A DNA stretch of 64,000 nucleotides from Mycetocola saprophilus (GTDB taxonomy: Bacteria; Actinomycetota; Actinomycetes; Actinomycetales; Microbacteriaceae), in contig NZ_JOEC01000002.1 of NCBI RefSeq assembly GCF_000718085.1, forward strand, positions 1,116,001 to 1,180,000, written 5' to 3'. The notes under the pieces are model-generated. The model was not told where the DNA came from. It saw nothing but the letters and a program-made list of their open reading frames with translations, and did not search any database. Within the stretch, counting starts at the first letter, position 1, and each line of letters starts with the position of its first letter. The position numbers and the translations under genes were made by a program. Shown here piece after piece: positions 60,979 to 64,000 of the stretch.

Positions 60979-61953
60979 ATGATTCGCTATGAGAACGTCA
61001 CCAAAAAGTATCCCGGGTCCAAGCGACCCGCGGTCGACGGGATCGACTTCGAGGTCGAGCGCGGGGAGTTTGTGTTCCTCGTGGGCGCCTCCGGGTCGGG
61101 AAAGTCCACCTGTCTGCAGCTGATCCTCAAGGAGGAGCGGCCCACGTCCGGCACCATTCACGTGCTCGGAAACGACCTGGGTTCGATCTCGAACCGGAAG
61201 GTTCCCTACTTCCGTCGGCAGCTGGGCGTGGTGTTCCAGGACTTCCGCCTGCTGCCCAACAAGACCGTGTACCAGAATGTGGCCTTCACGCTGCAGGTCA
61301 TCGGTAAGTCCCGAGGGTTCATCCAGGAGGCCGTCCCCGACGTCCTCAAGATGGTGGGCCTGGATGGCAAGGGGGAGCGTTACCCCCACGAACTTTCCGG
61401 TGGTGAGCAGCAGCGTGTGGCCATCGCCCGCGCCGTGGTCAACAAGCCCCCGGTACTCCTGGCCGATGAGCCCACCGGTAACCTCGACCCCGCGACCAGC
61501 GCCGGCATCATGCAGCTGCTGGAGCGGATCAACGCCGGCGGCACCACCGTCGTGATGGCCACCCATGAGGCGGGCATCGTGGACAAGATGCGTCGCCGCG
61601 TGATCCAGCTGCACGAGGGCAAGGTTGTCCGAGACGAGCGTTCCGGCGGATACGGCAACACCGGTATCGTGCCCGAGCTGCGTCCGCAGGAGGTCAAGGG
61701 TGAATCCGCCCTGGCCGCCCAGGCAGCCGTGGCCTCCGAGGCTGCCGCCGCCGAGCTGGAGACTCGCGCCCAGCCGATCATTCCGGCCGCGCCGGTCACG
61801 CCCGCGACCCCGACCCACACCCAGGCGATCAGCCTGCCGCAGGTGGAGACCGAGGACGCGACCGACCACCTCGGCATCGCCGAGAGCCTCGGCCTGCGCC
61901 GCGACGGTGACCAAACGGGAGAAGACGAGCAGAACGTGGGGCCGGTTAAATGA
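60979..61953 (+). CDS. ftsE: Cell division ATPase FtsE with C-terminal extension
   Basis: ABC-type ATPase that with FtsX controls peptidoglycan hydrolases at the division site. Residues 1-~228 are canonical: Walker [10 protein letters not shown] (36-44), signature [15 protein letters not shown], Walker [12 protein letters not shown], switch His in MATHEAG. The protein is 324 aa, about 95 longer than the usual 229: an Ala/Glu/Pro/Thr-rich tail, ending in a short acidic helix ([14 protein letters not shown]). ATG start without a strong ribosome site. The stop overlaps the ftsX start (ATGA). Confidence 0.95.
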   Translation: MIRYENVTKKYPGSKRPAVDGIDFEVERGEFVFLVGASGSGKSTCLQLILKEERPTSGTIHVLGNDLGSISNRKVPYFRRQLGVVFQDFRLLPNKTVYQNVAFTLQVIGKSRGFIQEAVPDVLKMVGLDGKGERYPHELSGGEQQRVAIARAVVNKPPVLLADEPTGNLDPATSAGIMQLLERINAGGTTVVMATHEAGIVDKMRRRVIQLHEGKVVRDERSGGYGNTGIVPELRPQEVKGESALAAQAAVASEAAAAELETRAQPIIPAAPVTPATPTHTQAISLPQVETEDATDHLGIAESLGLRRDGDQTGEDEQNVGPVK

Positions 61954-62870
61954 GAATGTCGCTGATTTGGGGCGAGGTTTTCACCGGCCTGCGTCGCAAC
62001 CTGTCGATGGTCGTTTCGATCATCCTGGTGACCTTCATCTCGCTGACCTTCGTGGGGGCCGCCGCCCTCATGCAGATGCAGATCGGTCAGATGAAGGGCT
62101 ACTGGTATGACCGTGCCCAGGTTGCTATCTACCTCTGCCCGCAGGACTCGCTGAGCGAATCCTGTGCCGGCGGTGCGGTGACCGACGACCAGCGCAAGGG
62201 TGTCGAGGATGCACTGAAGTCCGCCGCCCTGGCCCCGGTGATCGAGAAGTTCTACTTCGAGTCCAAGGACGAGGCGTTCAAGCGCTTCCAGGAGAAGTTC
62301 GCCGGCAACGAGATCACCAAGTACGTGACCCCGGACCAGCTGCAGGAGACCTACTGGGTCAACCTCAAGAACCCGGCTCAGTCCAACGTGATCTCCGAGG
62401 CCTTCTCGAGCGTCCCCGGCGTGGAAGAGGTCACCGACCAGCGCAAGTATCTGGACACGATCTTCTCGGTCCTGAACGTGGCCTCCTACACCGCGATCGG
62501 CATCGCCGCGCTGATGCTGATGGCCGCCGTGCTGCTGATCGCCACCACCATCCGCCTGTCGGCCTACTCGCGTCGCCGTGAGATCACGATCATGCGCCTG
62601 GTGGGTGCGTCGAACAGGTTCATCCAAACACCCTTCATCCTTGAGGGGGTGATCTCCGCCTTCATTGGGTCCCTGCTCGCGGGCGGAGCGATCGTCGCGA
62701 TCGTGCACTTCTTTGTGCAGGGCTACCTCAAGGACAATGTGCCGTCCTCGATGTCCAACCTGGTGGGGCTGGGAGACGCGTTTATCGTGGTTCCCGCACT
62801 GATCCTGGTGGGCATGATCCTGGCAGCGCTCTCGGCGAACTTCGCGATCAAGCGCTACCTGAAGGCATAA
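61950..62870 (+). CDS. ftsX: Cell division protein FtsX
   Basis: A 306-aa membrane partner of FtsE. Four transmembrane segments: about 18-42 after a cytoplasmic N-terminus, then a large extracytoplasmic loop with two cysteines ([16 protein letters not shown]) that in relatives binds cell-wall hydrolase activators, then three helices in the second half (about 176-200, 228-254, 272-296). [18 protein letters not shown] matches the conserved FtsX segment. ATGA overlap with ftsE. Confidence 0.96.
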   Translation: MRMSLIWGEVFTGLRRNLSMVVSIILVTFISLTFVGAAALMQMQIGQMKGYWYDRAQVAIYLCPQDSLSESCAGGAVTDDQRKGVEDALKSAALAPVIEKFYFESKDEAFKRFQEKFAGNEITKYVTPDQLQETYWVNLKNPAQSNVISEAFSSVPGVEEVTDQRKYLDTIFSVLNVASYTAIGIAALMLMAAVLLIATTIRLSAYSRRREITIMRLVGASNRFIQTPFILEGVISAFIGSLLAGGAIVAIVHFFVQGYLKDNVPSSMSNLVGLGDAFIVVPALILVGMILAALSANFAIKRYLKA

Positions 62871-62897
62871 ATACCGGTCCCAACCGGATATACTGAT

Positions 62898-62924
62898 GGG
62901 CTGCCCGGGTTTCCCGGGCAGCCC
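62898..62924 (+). terminator. 12-bp stem-loop between ftsX and smpB
   Basis: GGGCTGCCCGGG pairs perfectly with CCCGGGCAGCCC around loop TTT. No strong T run; likely partial termination. Confidence 0.7.
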
Positions 62925-62968
62925 GAGTCATTTACCGGGCCCAGCTGTGCCCAAAGAAGGAGAACACC

Positions 62969-63445
62969 GTGCCCAAGGAACGTGGTGAAAAAGTTGTCGC
63001 AACCAACCGCAAGGCGCGCCACGATTACCTGATCGAGGACACCTTCGAGGCGGGTATGGTCCTCACCGGCACCGAGGTGAAGTCGCTGCGGATGGGTCGC
63101 GCGTCCCTGGTGGACGGCTATGCCTTTGTGGAGGGGAACGAGATCTGGCTGGATGCCGTGCACATTCCCGAGTACTTCCAGGGCAGCTGGAACAACCACA
63201 GCGCCCGGCGCAAGCGCAAGCTGCTGCTGCACCGCCAGGAGATTAACAAGATTGCGCATAAGGTGGCCCCCGGCGGTTACACGATCATTCCGTTGAAGAT
63301 CTACTTCAACAACGGCAACGCCAAGGTGGAGATCGCGATTGCCAAGGGTAAGAAGGAGTACGACAAGCGCCACGCGCTGCGTGAGCGTCAGGATAATCGC
63401 GAGGCCGCCCGCGCGATGGCGACGCGAAACAGACTGGGCGAGTAG
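62969..63445 (+). CDS. smpB: SsrA-binding protein SmpB
   Basis: A 158-aa tmRNA-binding protein of trans-translation. Diagnostic stretches: [52 protein letters not shown] and the C-terminal basic tail [16 protein letters not shown] that enters the ribosome A site. GTG start with AAGGAG 6 nt upstream. No tmRNA gene is seen next to it. Its last codons and stop are tandemly echoed downstream. Confidence 0.97.
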   Translation: MPKERGEKVVATNRKARHDYLIEDTFEAGMVLTGTEVKSLRMGRASLVDGYAFVEGNEIWLDAVHIPEYFQGSWNNHSARRKRKLLLHRQEINKIAHKVAPGGYTIIPLKIYFNNGNAKVEIAIAKGKKEYDKRHALRERQDNREAARAMATRNRLGE

Positions 63446-63520
63446 CTCGTCCACCCGTGCGCGCCTGGGCGAGTAGCTCGTCCACTCGTGTGCGCCTGGA
63501 CCAGTAGCGCCTCCGCAGAC
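63434..63520. repeat. 31-bp tandem repeat carrying the smpB 3' end
   Basis: The 31 nt at 63434-63464, which include the last smpB codons and TAG, recur at 63465-63495 with two changes. A third, decayed copy starts at 63496. Each copy encodes LGE-stop or LDQ-stop in a different frame. Confidence 0.9.
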
Positions 63521-63617
63521 GCGGCGGCCCCGATCGGGGCCGCCGCGTCCGTGCGTTGGGCCGGACATTGTCGGCAAAATCCTTGCACCCGCGCGGCCCG
63601 CACGCCAGGATGTTGGT

Positions 63618-64000
63618 ATGACCGCATCCTCAGCATTGCCCGTGCCCGGTACCGTCAACTTTCGTGATCTCGGGGGCTATCCGGTCCCCGGCGGGCGCAC
63701 TCGCTCCGGCGTGATCTATCGCTCCGATGCCCTGCACAACCTGGGGGAGGCCGGACGCGCGGCGCTGACCGAGCGCGGGATCCACTCGATCATCGACCTG
63801 CGTGATGAGCCCGAGCGTGCGGCGATGCCCGACGATGTGGAGGGTCTGGGCTTCCAAGACCTGCACCACGCGGTGTTTGAGGGATCGGTGGATGCCGCCG
63901 CGACTCCGGGGCTCGGGCTCGGCGACCTGTATCGGGCGATCCTCTTCCGCCACACAGACGTCGTGCGGGCGGTGCTGACCGAGCTCGCCGAGCCGGCAAC
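63618..64000 (+). CDS. Protein tyrosine phosphatase, 3' end outside window
   Basis: The first ~127 residues of a tyrosine/serine phosphatase of the bacterial DSP/PtpB-like family. The N-terminal VNFRDLGGYPVPGGRTRSGVIYRSDAL and IHSIIDLRDEPERA are its standard marks. The catalytic HCxxGKDR loop would lie beyond 64000, so activity cannot be judged. ATG start with AGGA 7 nt upstream. It lies after the smpB repeats and is probably a separate transcription unit. Confidence 0.9.
   Translation, partial: MTASSALPVPGTVNFRDLGGYPVPGGRTRSGVIYRSDALHNLGEAGRAALTERGIHSIIDLRDEPERAAMPDDVEGLGFQDLHHAVFEGSVDAAATPGLGLGDLYRAILFRHTDVVRAVLTELAEPA

Overview
The window is high-GC DNA with GTG/ATG/TTG starts, tight ATGA-type gene overlaps and a gene content typical of an actinobacterium. 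Several blocks keep the gene order known from Mycobacterium tuberculosis: adnA-adnB-nudC-uvrD2-E1-like protein-DUF2342-S16/PDZ protease-UPF0182 (Rv3202c to Rv3193c region), murI-rph-rdgB, and prfB-ftsE-ftsX-smpB. Short LSGTG-type sorting signals, DUF11/DUF5979 surface proteins and a teichoic-acid-like locus point to Microbacteriaceae. That family assignment is inference; no rRNA is present in the window.

Layout. 1-12.5 kb: the AdnAB double-strand-break helicase-nuclease, a TetR regulator, a degenerate kinase-fold protein divergent from NudC, a short UvrD2-like helicase, and an orphan E1/cyclodehydratase-like zinc protein. 12.7-21.7 kb: DUF2342 metalloprotease-like protein, a small membrane protein, the S16 PDZ protease, an NmrA-like oxidoreductase divergent from an AraC regulator, a headless TetR remnant, and the large UPF0182 membrane protein. 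21.8-22.3 kb: two initiator tRNA genes, each with its own terminator. 22.4-28.4 kb: a lipoprotein, a C-N hydrolase behind an unusually structured leader, a CHY zinc-finger protein whose 3' end is tandemly duplicated, a truncated aminotransferase, and an HtrA-like protease.

28.5-36.0 kb is a cell-wall glycopolymer locus: two GT2 glycosyltransferases, a CDP-alcohol phosphatidyltransferase-fold enzyme, a TagF-like polymerase, a TagG/TagH-like ABC exporter, a sugar/polyol nucleotidyltransferase, and an unknown protein inside the locus. 36.3-39.5 kb: an ABC ATPase with a histone-H1-like low-complexity N-terminus and its membrane partner. 40-45 kb: an MFS transporter-LacI-nucleoside hydrolase operon with two palindromic operator candidates, facing pncB. 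45-51.3 kb: a conserved membrane protein, murI-rph-rdgB, a CDF metal exporter, DedA, and two lipoproteins. 51.5-58.7 kb: a 2393-residue sortase-anchored surface protein. 58.7-64 kb: an aldo/keto reductase, tRNA-Leu(UAG), prfB, ftsEX, smpB and the start of a tyrosine-phosphatase gene that runs off the window.

The most unusual signals are these. (1) At three unrelated genes (CHY finger, TagF, smpB), the coding 3' end including the stop codon is echoed just downstream as exact or diverged tandem copies. (2) The C-N hydrolase has a long leader full of perfect inverted repeats. (3) An orphan E1/cyclodehydratase-like protein sits in a housekeeping block. (4) A CDP-alcohol phosphatidyltransferase has His where the catalytic fourth Asp belongs. 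(5) A kinase-fold protein beside NudC has lost every recognisable catalytic residue. (6) An ABC ATPase has an Ala/Lys/Thr/Ser-rich tail. No CRISPR array, prophage or insertion sequence was seen. All functional statements are from reading the sequence; no search or fold prediction was run.
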